From Pseudoalteromonas sp. MMG007 (lineage in GTDB: Bacteria; Pseudomonadota; Gammaproteobacteria; Enterobacterales; Alteromonadaceae), in NCBI RefSeq assembly GCF_018100985.1, contig NZ_JAGJEI010000013.1:1-64000 (forward strand): a stretch of 64,000 bases of DNA. The letters are read 5' to 3'. Both the position numbers and the translations under genes were made by a program. A model generated the notes under the pieces. It had not been told where the DNA came from. It saw nothing but the letters and a program-made list of their open reading frames with translations, and made no database searches. Shown here one piece after another: positions 1 to 7,321 of this stretch; the stretch's first letter is position 1, and every line of letters starts with the position of its first letter.

Positions 1-92
1 GCCCTGTTAACAGGCAAAAAATAGTTGGCTAGAATAAGCGACGAAGGAGCAAAAGCCAACTGTATTTTGTCCTTGTTAAACAGCTTGTTATA
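1..92 (-). other. attC site of the acetyltransferase cassette (cut by window edge)
   Basis: On the minus strand it opens with TATAACAAGC (core R'', overlapping the stop codon of the acetyltransferase gene) and continues into inner arms AGTTGGCT / AGCCAAC around a loop containing a gacgaaggagca stretch. The outer left arm ends in CCTGTTAACAGGGC at base 1, so the terminal GTTA core should lie just outside the window. The inner part is nearly identical to the site at 2098-2193. Confidence 0.8.
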
Positions 93-624
93 TAGCATTG
101 TACTCATGATTAAGTAACCCTAACTTTAAATCATTACACCAACGACCACCTAATTTAAAGTTATCTCGAATTGTACCTTCATGAGTAAAACCCAACGCTT
201 TTAGTAAATTAAATGATGGGGAATTGCCTTCAGTGACAGTTGCGATCACTTTATGGAAATTACATTGATTAAAGGCATATTCAATAACGGCAATAGTTGA
301 CTCTTTACCATACCCTTTGCCCTGAAACTCAGGACTTAGTAAAAAGCCAAGTTCAGCTTGTTGATATGGCTCCCATTCGGGATAAAAACCAGTTACGCCT
401 ATTTTAATCCCAGTTGCTTTTTCAATGATTGTTAAAGTTAACCAATGATTAGAAGTTTTTTTCCATTCGCCTAAGCGACAATTAAAACGTTCATTTATAT
501 CAGATTCGGTAAATGGATCACTGACATACTTGAGTACATCGCTTGATTGATGAAGCTGCTCAAAAAGCTCCCTGTCATCTTTACAAATTGGCTTTAAAAT
601 GAGCCTTTGGGTTTCAATTTGCAC
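88..624 (-). CDS. GNAT family N-acetyltransferase (RimJ/RimL type), cassette gene
   Basis: A 178-residue acetyltransferase likely to move an acetyl group from acetyl-CoA to an amine; the substrate cannot be told. It begins with an IETQRLILKP segment typical of RimJ/RimL-like proteins and carries the acetyl-CoA pyrophosphate-binding motif QGKGYGKE in the second half, followed by a conserved NSPSFNLLKALGF helix. The frame stays open upstream to 699, but those bases are an attC site, so I place the start at GTG 624, which has an AAGGAAA ribosome-binding site about 6 bases before it. Its stop codon lies in the core of the next attC. Cassette GNAT enzymes can confer antibiotic resistance, but nothing here shows that. 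Confidence 0.85.
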   Translation of the reverse strand: MQIETQRLILKPICKDDRELFEQLHQSSDVLKYVSDPFTESDINERFNCRLGEWKKTSNHWLTLTIIEKATGIKIGVTGFYPEWEPYQQAELGFLLSPEFQGKGYGKESTIAVIEYAFNQCNFHKVIATVTEGNSPSFNLLKALGFTHEGTIRDNFKLGGRWCNDLKLGLLNHEYNAI

Positions 625-640
625 AGGCTTTCCTTTGCTA

Positions 641-706
641 TATAACAACTTGCATAAGCGGTTTGGCAGCGCTTTTCTGACAAATCCGTCTTCATGCATT
701 TGTTAG
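641..706 (-). other. short attC site of the small secreted-protein cassette
   Basis: On the minus strand CTAACAAATGCATGAAG pairs imperfectly with CTTATGCAAGTTGTTATA at the other end, about 66 bp in all. It lies between the stop of the 736-1053 gene and the GTG start of the acetyltransferase gene. It is clearly shorter than the other three sites and lacks their long inner arms. Confidence 0.72.
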
Positions 707-735
707 TTGTGGTACTCAAATACTGCACTTAACTT

Positions 736-1053
736 TTACCTCAATATACCTTTTTTTACTGGTTTACGGTGAGCTACAATTGACGCATTCTCCATACTAT
801 CCATAACCGCAAAACCATTGGTACATAATTCGCTTATTCGTTTTAAAATGAGGGCATTTAGTTCATCAAATGAAGTGTTGTCCATTCCAACATATTTTAC
901 TCGCCATGTCTGATTATCAATTTTTTCACCTAGATACCCAACATCATCTCCCGTGGCGAACTCAATAAAATTATCTAAATCGGCCTTTTTATAAAGTAAC
1001 TCTTTAGCGAGTACATTTAGACTGAGTAGACTCAATAAAAGAACCAATTTCAT
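736..1053 (-). CDS. small secreted protein, unknown function, cassette gene
   Basis: A 105-residue protein whose first 16 residues (a Lys, then a Leu-rich stretch ending NVLA) look like a signal peptide, so export to the periplasm is likely. The rest is polar, with one Cys near the C-terminal third, and I do not recognise a family. It lies between two attC sites, 1070-1175 upstream and 641-706 downstream, so it forms its own integron cassette. The ATG at 1053 starts only 16 bases after the upstream recombination core, leaving little room for its own promoter. Secreted orphan proteins are common cassette cargo. Confidence 0.72.
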   Translation of the reverse strand: MKLVLLLSLLSLNVLAKELLYKKADLDNFIEFATGDDVGYLGEKIDNQTWRVKYVGMDNTSFDELNALILKRISELCTNGFAVMDSMENASIVAHRKPVKKGILR

Positions 1054-1069
1054 AATATGCCTTTAACAA

Positions 1070-1175
1070 CTAACGCCCGCATAAGCTACGGAGCATGTTG
1101 GACGCTTTTTTGCGCCTTTTTCTTTTAAGCAAAAAATCGGACAATGTGTGACGTCAGATTTAATGCGCTTGTTAG
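1070..1175 (-). other. attC site of the DUF2971 cassette
   Basis: Outer arms on the minus strand are CTAACAAGCGCATTAAATC and GTAGCTTATGCGGGCGTTAG, which pair imperfectly over their length, with GTTAG cores at both ends (about 106 bp). The inner part differs from the two near-identical sites at 1-92 and 2098-2193, so this cassette probably has another origin. Confidence 0.82.
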
Positions 1176-1179
1176 CAAG

Positions 1180-2073
1180 CTACACCGTTTTATTAACTAA
1201 TTTTGAAAATTTATTGTTCTTGATTTGCCACCTAGCAATTTCACCAAACTGACCAGGAAGATCTTTAAAAATATGTGCTGTTCTGGGACTTATAACAGGG
1301 CTCATTTCTGATATTGGAACATTATATTTTATTAGCTCAAGCCTAAAGTTAAACCCCCAGTTGGATATAGCAGAAAGCGATAATGAAATATTAGTATTTT
1401 TAACTTTATTAAAAATACTAATTTGGTTTTCAATAGATGTTCTTTCACCGAATGTAATTGATTTTATACATTCACTTGGAAGATCCATAACATATATTGG
1501 ATATTTAGGCTTTGCATTGACCATAACGCAATTAACAAGTGGTCGTGCTATTCTTACTTCTTGTTCATATTCCCAGTCTTTCGGTTTAATACATAATTCT
1601 GAAAGCCTTATTGGCTCCTCAGAATCAGCAAAAAAAGAATAATCTTTTATTGCTCTATTTTTTCTGTAATCAATTTCAAATAGACCTTCGAAAAATTCAT
1701 GATCTCTATCGAATTCAATCATGACTCCTGCATATTCTTCTGCATAATGTGACCACATAAGAACCGAATTTGGATTTTTAGTTAAACATAAGATTCCAAT
1801 TGAGTTATCTAAATCACTCCTAATAGTTCTTGCAGTATCATCGTTACAAGTAGGAGATTTAAAATCATAAGGTAGCTCTCCTACAGGAGGAACACGTGCG
1901 GGACTCATTAAGTCGAATCGCATATCCAAATCTTGTTTCTCTAAACCTTCAGGGATATTTATTTCAGACAATAGCTCAAATGGATCGTTAAAAGCACTAG
2001 GCTGTGTAAGTCTAATGTTGCCTTCTAAGATTTTAAAAAGTGTATCTACAGAAATATATTTATATAGACTCAT
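1180..2073 (-). CDS. DUF2971 family protein, cassette gene
   Basis: A 297-residue soluble protein recognised as DUF2971 by its order of conserved segments: an N-terminal LYKYISVDTL stretch, FNDPFE near residue 30, LCLTKNPNSVLMWSHYAEEY with AGVMIEFD in the middle, and KPKDWEYEQEVRIARP in the second half. No biochemical role is established for the family that I can cite. There is no signal peptide or membrane segment. It occupies a whole cassette, with attC sites at 1070-1175 (its own, downstream) and 2098-2193 (upstream). Its base composition looks more AT-rich than the his genes nearby, which fits acquisition. A role in phage defence or as a toxin-like effector is only a hypothesis from the cassette setting. 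Confidence 0.8.
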   Translation of the reverse strand: MSLYKYISVDTLFKILEGNIRLTQPSAFNDPFELLSEINIPEGLEKQDLDMRFDLMSPARVPPVGELPYDFKSPTCNDDTARTIRSDLDNSIGILCLTKNPNSVLMWSHYAEEYAGVMIEFDRDHEFFEGLFEIDYRKNRAIKDYSFFADSEEPIRLSELCIKPKDWEYEQEVRIARPLVNCVMVNAKPKYPIYVMDLPSECIKSITFGERTSIENQISIFNKVKNTNISLSLSAISNWGFNFRLELIKYNVPISEMSPVISPRTAHIFKDLPGQFGEIARWQIKNNKFSKLVNKTV

Positions 2074-2097
2074 TAAACCTCCGATACTGCGAGCTTG

Positions 2098-2193
2098 CTA
2101 ACGCCTCACTAAGAGGCAAATAATTGTTGGCTAAAATAGGCGACGAAGGAGCAAACAGCCAACTGCTATTTGTCCTTTTAAGTGATTTGTTAG
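2098..2193 (-). other. attC site of the membrane-anchored protein cassette
   Basis: The minus strand reads CTAACAAATCACTTAAAAGG at one end and CCTCTTAGTGAGGCGTTAG at the other, an imperfect inverted repeat with GTTAG cores. Inside are a second pair of arms AGTTGGCT / AGCCAAC and a loop with gacgaaggagca, as in the site at 1-92. The stop codon of the gene at 2190-2996 lies within the first core. Confidence 0.88.
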
Positions 2194-2996
2194 TTTCCAT
2201 TTTCACCAAACTTATTCAACAACTTTTCAGTTAGCATTTGCGCCTGTTCAATATCTTGAAATTCCATATTTTGATTAATACGATGCTTGATAAAATCTAA
2301 TTTCAAGTAAATATCGTTATCCTCTACTATTTTTAACCCAAAGTCTGCATATGCTATGACTTTTAAATAGTTTGGGTTTCCAGTGTCAGGATCGTAATTT
2401 TGATACTCTTTTACCAGCCTTAATATTGACTGCTCTCCACCAGTCAAAGCAACACTTTCGGAAAGGCGGTATTTCAATTTATTAAATTTAACTCTTTGCT
2501 TTATTGTGTCTTCTCTGCTTAATTCATCTAAGCCTTTACTTTGAAAATATTCTCTATCCGAAACAGCCCATAACTCTGCTACGGCATTATCGGAACCTAA
2601 TTCAATTGCTTTAAAAAGTAATTCAACAAAATCATCAGATATAAAATTAAATTGTGAACAGCGCTCAAAACGAGACAAAACCTCTTCGATATACTCGTAG
2701 GGCTCACCCACCTCATTTACTTTGCTCATCCATTTATCAAGTTCATCTTGAGTTTTGGGTATTGCGCTGCAACGACGTATTTCTTTTGCTTCAAATAAGT
2801 ATTCTTCTGCGGATGCAAGTTCACTAACACCTATATCAGTTTCAATCGTTGATTTTTCTTTGCGCTTTAAGTCTTTAGAAACAGCGTTTTCACTATCATT
2901 TTTATCTCTAAACTTTTCAATTTCACTATGTTCTTTTGGAATAAAATAGAAAACAACTAAGGCCAAAATTGATATAGCAAGAGCAAATTTTTTCAC
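2190..2996 (-). CDS. membrane-anchored protein of unknown function, cassette gene
   Basis: A 268-residue protein with a single hydrophobic segment at its N-terminus (FALAISILALVVFYFI, about residues 4-19) followed by a charged, Lys/Glu-rich linker and a largely helical acidic domain with two Cys in the CSAI and CSQF contexts. The anchor suggests an inner-membrane protein with the bulk in the periplasm. No family is recognised. The frame is open to an ATG at 3044, but that would run through an integron core (GTTAG at 3016-3012). GTG 2996, with a GAGG ribosome-binding site 6 bases upstream, is therefore the better start. It is the rightmost cassette in view. Confidence 0.68.
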   Translation of the reverse strand: MKKFALAISILALVVFYFIPKEHSEIEKFRDKNDSENAVSKDLKRKEKSTIETDIGVSELASAEEYLFEAKEIRRCSAIPKTQDELDKWMSKVNEVGEPYEYIEEVLSRFERCSQFNFISDDFVELLFKAIELGSDNAVAELWAVSDREYFQSKGLDELSREDTIKQRVKFNKLKYRLSESVALTGGEQSILRLVKEYQNYDPDTGNPNYLKVIAYADFGLKIVEDNDIYLKLDFIKHRINQNMEFQDIEQAQMLTEKLLNKFGENGN

Positions 2997-3011
2997 GAAA
3001 CCTCGACAGGA

Positions 3012-3045
3012 AACTAACAATTTAATAGTGCGCTCATCGCGCATA
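3012..3045 (-). other. orphan integron core (CTAACAA) next to a short hairpin, possible attI or attC remnant
   Basis: A CTAAC core lies at 3012-3016 just upstream of the last cassette gene, as expected at a cassette junction, but no partner arm forming a full attC is visible to its right. The adjoining bases form a hairpin TGCGC-tcatc-GCGCA (3029-3043). It could be a decayed attI, a damaged attC, or a non-canonical insertion point. Confidence 0.4.
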
Positions 3046-3368
3046 TTTCTGCCGACTTAACGCTCATTTATCTACTTTATATAGTTTTAACAAATTACCT
3101 AAGGTATTACTATAGCTAAGTTTTCTAAAGTTTTTAGGTAAAGTTAAATAATCCAATTTGCGCGCAGCGCTCATTTTCATGAATATATGCGCAAAGAGCA
3201 GTTTACCAATCAATTAACATCTATATTTAGCCAATCTCAATGACTGGTTATCGCTCTTACCTGCCTTTAACTTAAATCAAATCACCTCGATATCCTTTAA
3301 TATATTTCATGTGAATTTTATAACCAAGAAGTGCTAGCTTAGTGGTAAATTAATTGAAGGGAATAATT
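3046..3368. other. intergenic region at the end of the cassette array
   Basis: About 320 bases, very AT-rich, without a convincing gene. It contains an inverted repeat with arms TTTGCGC and GCGCAAA (about 3160-3195) enclosing another copy of gcgctcat and atatgcgca, elements also seen at 3031-3046. No integrase remnant is recognisable by reading. Confidence 0.5.
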
Positions 3369-3648
3369 ATGATATTAGAGCCATTAGCACTGCACCACGG
3401 TTACGAATCTGAGCCTACGACCAAATCGGCAGCCGTGCCTATTTACAATACTTCTTCTTATACATTTGATAACACGCAGCATGGTGCTGATTTATTCGAT
3501 ATAAAAGTACCTGGAAATATTTACACCCCATAATGAACCCAACTAATGCCGTACTTGAACAACGTATTGCTGCAATGGAAGGGGGTATTGGTGGGCTAGC
3601 CGTGGCCTCTGGGATGGCTGCTATTACGTATGAAAAATGGATAAGTTA
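3369..3648 (+). pseudogene. remnant of O-acetylhomoserine aminocarboxypropyltransferase (metY-like)
   Basis: The first frame reads [20 protein letters not shown] and continues through [20 protein letters not shown], which is the conserved start of the PLP-dependent O-acetylhomoserine sulfhydrylases. It hits a stop at 3531. An extra base in the CCCC run at 3526-3529 explains this: in the next frame the match resumes as [19 protein letters not shown] and goes on to GMAAITY before homology ends abruptly near 3631. Only about 90 of an expected 420 or so residues remain, so the gene is dead. A good ribosome-binding site (GAAGGG) still precedes the ATG. The truncation suggests a deletion next to the cassette array. 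Confidence 0.85.
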
Positions 3649-3726
3649 AAAAGCAAAATTGCAGTAACGCCAGCATTATTAGCGCGTACCGATGTACCAA
3701 GCTCGCAGTTACTAAAGCTACTATAA
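3636..3726 (+). pseudogene. possible C-terminal fragment of another gene, fused to the metY remnant
   Basis: From ATG 3637 a short frame of 29 codons reads [20 protein letters not shown] and on to SSQLLKLL before a stop at 3724-3726. It looks like the tail of a real protein rather than random sequence, but I do not recognise the parent. It follows directly the point where the metY match stops, so it may mark the far side of a deletion junction. Confidence 0.3.
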
Positions 3727-3772
3727 ATATACACAATATTTGGGCTCGAATTTTCGAGCTTCTAACTAATGG

Positions 3773-3958
3773 TTATTTTAAATCAGCTCTTGGCATTTCT
3801 AAAATCGCTTTTTTTTCATCTTCAGATAATATTATCCAATCAAAAATTTCTTCGTTAGTACGTCCGCAACCAGTACAAAAACCACTGCGGCGTTCACATA
3901 TGCCTAAACAGTCGGTTTTTAATTTAGATGGTTTTTTGTTTTGATTTGATTTGCGCAT
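3773..3958 (-). CDS. DUF1289 family small cysteine-rich protein
   Basis: A 61-residue protein with the DUF1289 pattern: a basic N-terminus, then CLGIC, CTGCGRT and a following helix EEIFDWIILSEDEKKAIL. The four Cys are arranged as for a metal or iron-sulfur site, but the function of this family is not established. Family members often sit beside unrelated metabolic genes. The ATG at 3958 lies only two bases from the end of the lipoprotein gene upstream (stop at 3961), so the two are probably cotranscribed. Confidence 0.85.
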   Translation of the reverse strand: MRKSNQNKKPSKLKTDCLGICERRSGFCTGCGRTNEEIFDWIILSEDEKKAILEMPRADLK

Positions 3959-3960
3959 TG

Positions 3961-4488
3961 TTAAAGTCCTAACGGTGGTGCAATTTCAAAGCGAGTAGAA
4001 AACCCGTTGCCTTCTTGAATTGTAGAAAGTGTAATAACAGGGGTTTTAGTATCAAGTACAAAGGTGCTGTAAATTGAACTTGCTGTTTCTTTTTGGCTTT
4101 CAAGCCAACCTGTTTTGGTTAAGCATTGGCGTAATTGCTTAGCAATTTTTTGATGAGACTTTATTGTTTGCGTTTGTGTTTTAACAGGTGTTTGGCATTG
4201 GTAGCTTACTTGCTCTGACTTATTTAAAGTAACTGTGCAGTTTGCTCCAATCATATGAGTATTCGTGCGCCATTGGTTAGTAAACTGGTTATTTACTTTA
4301 TCTGTTTTTATTGAATTAAAACCAGACTCATAACCATTTATTAGGTTATTAATGGTGCTGCATTCATCGGGTATTACTGAGGTTTTTACAGACTGATTCG
4401 TTGTAGTCATGATTGCTGTAGTCTGATTAGTTTTGCTGGTACAGCCCGCTAAAATAAACACAATAAGAAGAATATTATAGTTTTTCAT
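3961..4488 (-). CDS. putative lipoprotein, unknown function
   Basis: A 175-residue protein with a typical lipoprotein signal: MKNYNILLIVFILAGC, with LAGC as the lipobox and Cys16 as the acylation site. The mature part is Thr/Gln/Lys-rich and carries three further Cys (in the DECS, ANCT and YQCQT contexts) plus one in RQCLTKTG, suggesting disulfides in the periplasm. No family is recognised. It precedes the DUF1289 gene by two bases on the same strand and lies downstream of the his operon beyond a terminator, so it has its own promoter, probably in 4489-4550. Confidence 0.75.
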   Translation of the reverse strand: MKNYNILLIVFILAGCTSKTNQTTAIMTTTNQSVKTSVIPDECSTINNLINGYESGFNSIKTDKVNNQFTNQWRTNTHMIGANCTVTLNKSEQVSYQCQTPVKTQTQTIKSHQKIAKQLRQCLTKTGWLESQKETASSIYSTFVLDTKTPVITLSTIQEGNGFSTRFEIAPPLGL

Positions 4489-4540
4489 AGTTCACAGTAA
4501 CCGATTAATTTAGCCACGCACTATATCACACGTGATTTAC

Positions 4541-4577
4541 TGTAAAAATAAAAAGGCCCATATAAATATGAGCCTCT
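4541..4577 (-). terminator. Rho-independent terminator of the his operon
   Basis: On the minus strand AGGCTCATAT-tt-ATATGGGCCT forms a ten-pair stem followed by TTTTTATTTTT. It lies 20 bases after the hisI stop codon. Confidence 0.85.
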
Positions 4578-4596
4578 TTGTTAGTCGCAACTAATG

Positions 4597-5211
4597 CTAT
4601 TTATGGCGACCTTGCAGGCATTTAACTACGTCTTCTAAGCCTAAGCCTTGGCGTTGTAGTAATACTGTAAGGTGATAAATTAAATCAGCTGACTCATTAG
4701 TTAGCTCATCGTTATCGTGTTTCATAGCGGCAAGTGCCACTTCTACGCCTTCTTCACCTACTTTTTGACAACTACGGCTTAAGTCTTTAGCAAACAAAGA
4801 AGCGGTGTAGCTTTTTGATGGGTCTTCGTTTTTACGCTCAACAATCACATCTTCTAATTGTGCTAAAAAGCTCAGGCTAGGTTTTGCATCATCACCAAAA
4901 CAGCTTTGTGTGCCTAAGTGGCACGTTGGGCCTTCTGGGTTAGCAAGTACTAAAATTGAGTCGTAGTCACAATCGGTATGAACCGATACCACGTTTAAGT
5001 AGTTTTTTGATGATTCGCCTTTAGTCCATAAGCGCGATTTAGAGCGCGAATAAAAGGTCACCTTGTTACTTTCAAGCGTTACCTTTAGTGCTTCGCTGTT
5101 CATAAAGCCTTGCATTAAAATAACGCCAGAGCGGGCATCTTGAACAATAGCAGGGATCATTTCGCTTTTAGCAAAATCAACTTGGGTTTGGTTTTGTTGT
5201 GTTAATTGCAT
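4597..5211 (-). CDS. hisI: bifunctional phosphoribosyl-AMP cyclohydrolase / phosphoribosyl-ATP pyrophosphatase
   Basis: This 204-residue protein catalyses steps 2 and 3 of histidine synthesis: hydrolysis of phosphoribosyl-ATP to phosphoribosyl-AMP, then opening of the purine ring. The N-terminal half is the cyclohydrolase, with [25 protein letters not shown] and the metal-binding DCDYDSIL and [12 protein letters not shown] segments. The C-terminal half (from about residue 115) is the all-alpha pyrophosphatase, with [13 protein letters not shown] and [13 protein letters not shown]. The fusion (HisIE) is the normal enterobacterial and Alteromonadales form. The start overlaps the end of hisF by 10 bases, indicating translational coupling. 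It is the last gene of the operon. Confidence 0.97.
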   Translation of the reverse strand: MQLTQQNQTQVDFAKSEMIPAIVQDARSGVILMQGFMNSEALKVTLESNKVTFYSRSKSRLWTKGESSKNYLNVVSVHTDCDYDSILVLANPEGPTCHLGTQSCFGDDAKPSLSFLAQLEDVIVERKNEDPSKSYTASLFAKDLSRSCQKVGEEGVEVALAAMKHDNDELTNESADLIYHLTVLLQRQGLGLEDVVKCLQGRHK

Positions 5212-5981
5212 AATCTTGCAGCCACTTGGTTATCTGTTAAAAATTGTTTTAGTTCGCTAATGTTTATCACATTTTTATGAAAAACACTGGCTGCTAATGC
5301 GCCATCTACTTCGCTTTGTTTAAATACGTCTACAAAGTCTTGCATGCTGCCTGCACCGCCTGATGCGATTAAAGGGATATTACATAATGCGCGCATTTTA
5401 CTTAGCTGCTCGTTGTCGTAACCATTACGTACACCGTCTTGGTTCATACAGTTTAAAACAATTTCGCCTGCGCCTAAGTCTTGAACGCGTTTAACCCATT
5501 CCTCGGTTTTATAACGTGTGCGGCTTGATGCGTTAGGATCGCCGGTTAATTGATACACTAAGTATTCGCCGGTTACTTCATCGTAAAAACTATCAATACC
5601 TACAACAACACATTGCTTACCAAATTCATCGTGTAGCTCTTTTATAAGTTCAGGGCGTGCAATAGCAGGGCTGTTAATACTTATTTTATCGGCGCCGCGC
5701 TCTAAAACACGGGCTGCATCAGCTACCGATTTAATACCACCTGCCACACAAAATGGAATATCAATATGGCGGGCAATGCTCTCTACCCAGTTTACATCAA
5801 GTAAGCGTTTTTCAACACTTGCGCTGATCTCATAAAAAACCAGTTCATCGGCACCAGCATCGCTGTATGCTTTTGCCATTGTTAAAATATCACCAACAAC
5901 TTCATGGCCTTTAAACTTAACGCCTTTTACTACTTGGCCGTCTTTAACATCTAAACACGGAATTATGCGTTTTGATAACAT
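5202..5981 (-). CDS. hisF: imidazole glycerol phosphate synthase, cyclase subunit
   Basis: A 259-residue TIM-barrel subunit. With HisH it converts PRFAR and ammonia to imidazole glycerol phosphate and AICAR. The catalytic aspartates are in [16 protein letters not shown] (near residue 11) and in [10 protein letters not shown] in the middle. Phosphate-binding loops [10 protein letters not shown] and [11 protein letters not shown] are intact. Its length is as expected for the family. It overlaps hisA upstream (shared bases 5963-5981) and hisI downstream, which fits one tightly coupled transcript. It is cytoplasmic and channels ammonia from the HisH partner encoded two genes upstream. Confidence 0.97.
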   Translation of the reverse strand: MLSKRIIPCLDVKDGQVVKGVKFKGHEVVGDILTMAKAYSDAGADELVFYEISASVEKRLLDVNWVESIARHIDIPFCVAGGIKSVADAARVLERGADKISINSPAIARPELIKELHDEFGKQCVVVGIDSFYDEVTGEYLVYQLTGDPNASSRTRYKTEEWVKRVQDLGAGEIVLNCMNQDGVRNGYDNEQLSKMRALCNIPLIASGGAGSMQDFVDVFKQSEVDGALAASVFHKNVINISELKQFLTDNQVAARLCN

Positions 5982-6697
5982 GCCAACGCCTCCTCAACGC
6001 TAAATGCGTCATCAAGTAGTGACTTACCTAAAATAACACCGCCTACGCCAAGCTCTTTAAGTTTTTTAATATCATCAAGTGAACTTACGCCACCTGAGGC
6101 TTGCACTTTAATGGTGCTGTTGTGACGAGTTAAATCTTCATATAATTCAAATGATGGACCTGTCATGGTGCCATCCTTACTGATGTCCGTACATAAAAAA
6201 TCAATAACACCTAAGCTTACATAAAAATCAACAAGCTCAAGTAAACCAAACTCAGACTCGCTCAACCAACCGTGCGTAGCAGGTGCCCAGCCAGTGGCTG
6301 TTTTATTTACATCAAGGGCAATTACAAAGTGCTCTGCGCCAAATTGCTCAATCCAGGCTTTTACTTGTTCGCGTTTTTCTACTGCCATTGAACCAATAAC
6401 AACTTGGTTTGCACCGGCTTTTAGCCAATCGCTTACATCTTGCTCTGAGCGAATACCGCCGCCCACTTGATACGGTACGTTAAGCGCTTTGGTTGCAGCT
6501 TGAATATGTTTCCATTGTTTTTTACTTGGATCGCGTGCGCCTTCTAAATCTACAAGGTGTAGTTTACCTGCGCCGCTGTCGGCATATTCTTTTAAACGGG
6601 CACCAAGCTCAAAAGGGTAAAACTGAGCTGTGTCGTATTTACCTTGGTATAAACGAACAATTTGATTTTGTAATACGTCTAATGCTGGAATAATCAC
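5963..6697 (-). CDS. hisA: phosphoribosylformimino-AICAR-phosphate isomerase
   Basis: A TIM-barrel isomerase that opens the ribose ring of ProFAR to give PRFAR, the substrate of HisH-HisF. Seen are IIPALDVLQ with the catalytic Asp, [22 protein letters not shown], and [11 protein letters not shown] with the second catalytic Asp, then [10 protein letters not shown] and [11 protein letters not shown] prefer GTG 6697 as start (244 residues, close to the usual 245): the protein then begins at IIPALD and an AAGAGA ribosome-binding site lies 6 bases upstream. The ATG at 6712 adds five residues and has no clear site. Similarity with hisF is by common barrel ancestry. Confidence 0.95.
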   Translation of the reverse strand: MIIPALDVLQNQIVRLYQGKYDTAQFYPFELGARLKEYADSGAGKLHLVDLEGARDPSKKQWKHIQAATKALNVPYQVGGGIRSEQDVSDWLKAGANQVVIGSMAVEKREQVKAWIEQFGAEHFVIALDVNKTATGWAPATHGWLSESEFGLLELVDFYVSLGVIDFLCTDISKDGTMTGPSFELYEDLTRHNSTIKVQASGGVSSLDDIKKLKELGVGGVILGKSLLDDAFSVEEALACYQNA

Positions 6698-6730
6698 AAA
6701 TAATCTCTTCATTGTTGGTTAATGGGCAGT

Positions 6731-7321
6731 TTATAGCTGCCAATCAACAAAATTTTGTAATAAACGTGTGCCTACTTTTGCACTGCGCTCTGGGTGAAAT
6801 TGCATGCCAGCGTAATTGTCTTTAGCAACAATGGCTGAAAAGGTTTGGCCGTATTCGCCGCTTACAAGTGTTGCATCGTTTACGGTGTGAGCAAAGCTAT
6901 GTACAAAGTACACTTGTTCGTCTTGTGATAAACCTTTAGTAAGTGCATGCTCTTTATTTACGCTTAAGTTATTCCAACCCATATGTGGTGACGTTAGACT
7001 GCCAACATCAAGGGCTTTTACTTGGCCTGGGATTTTACCTAAGCACTGTACGTTACCTTCTTCGGTGCTTTCGCACAGTAACTGCATACCTAAACAAATA
7101 CCCATAAGCGGGCGCTGGTATTCGTTTATAGCTTGTTGCCAGCCGTTATCGACTAGGCGTTTCATGGCAACCGATGCATGACCAACACCTGGCAATATAG
7201 CGCGCTCAAAGCCTTTTAACTGATCTGGCGAGGTAATTACTGTTGGCGTTTGCCCTAAGCGTTCAAACGCAAAGCGTACTGAATTTATATTGGCACAACC
7301 GGTATTAATGATAGCAATCAT
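6731..7321 (-). CDS. hisH: imidazole glycerol phosphate synthase, glutaminase subunit
   Basis: A class I glutamine amidotransferase of 196 residues that supplies ammonia to HisF. The triad is visible: Cys in GICLGMQLLCE, and His and Glu in MQFHPERSAKVG. The oxyanion region PGVGHASV is present. The start at ATG 7321 overlaps the hisB stop as ATGA, the typical coupled start. An ATG six bases earlier (7327) gives two more residues but fits the family less well, as HisH proteins begin close to the INTGCANINS segment. It is followed by hisA after a 33-base gap. Confidence 0.96.
   Translation of the reverse strand: MIAIINTGCANINSVRFAFERLGQTPTVITSPDQLKGFERAILPGVGHASVAMKRLVDNGWQQAINEYQRPLMGICLGMQLLCESTEEGNVQCLGKIPGQVKALDVGSLTSPHMGWNNLSVNKEHALTKGLSQDEQVYFVHSFAHTVNDATLVSGEYGQTFSAIVAKDNYAGMQFHPERSAKVGTRLLQNFVDWQL

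Larger units (their letters stand above)
1..3018 (-). mobile_element. integron gene-cassette array without visible integrase (CALIN-like)
   Basis: Four minus-strand genes alternate with attC-like imperfect inverted repeats (1-92, 641-706, 1070-1175, 2098-2193), and a lone CTAAC core lies at 3012. In each case the attC follows the gene it belongs to, the usual cassette layout, and two stop codons (88-90 and 2190-2192) lie inside the first attC core. No integrase-like reading frame is seen anywhere in the window. The array continues past the left edge because the leftmost attC is incomplete. The class (CALIN or part of a sedentary chromosomal integron) cannot be settled from this window. Confidence 0.82.

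Noticed and set aside
1361..1642. Open frame on the plus strand opposite the DUF2971 gene
   Set aside because: It lies wholly inside a well-supported gene on the other strand, has no ribosome-binding site and no recognisable domain.
3046..3368. Integrase remnant or attI next to the array
   Set aside because: No stretch of tyrosine recombinase similarity is visible in any frame, so I do not call an integrase pseudogene.
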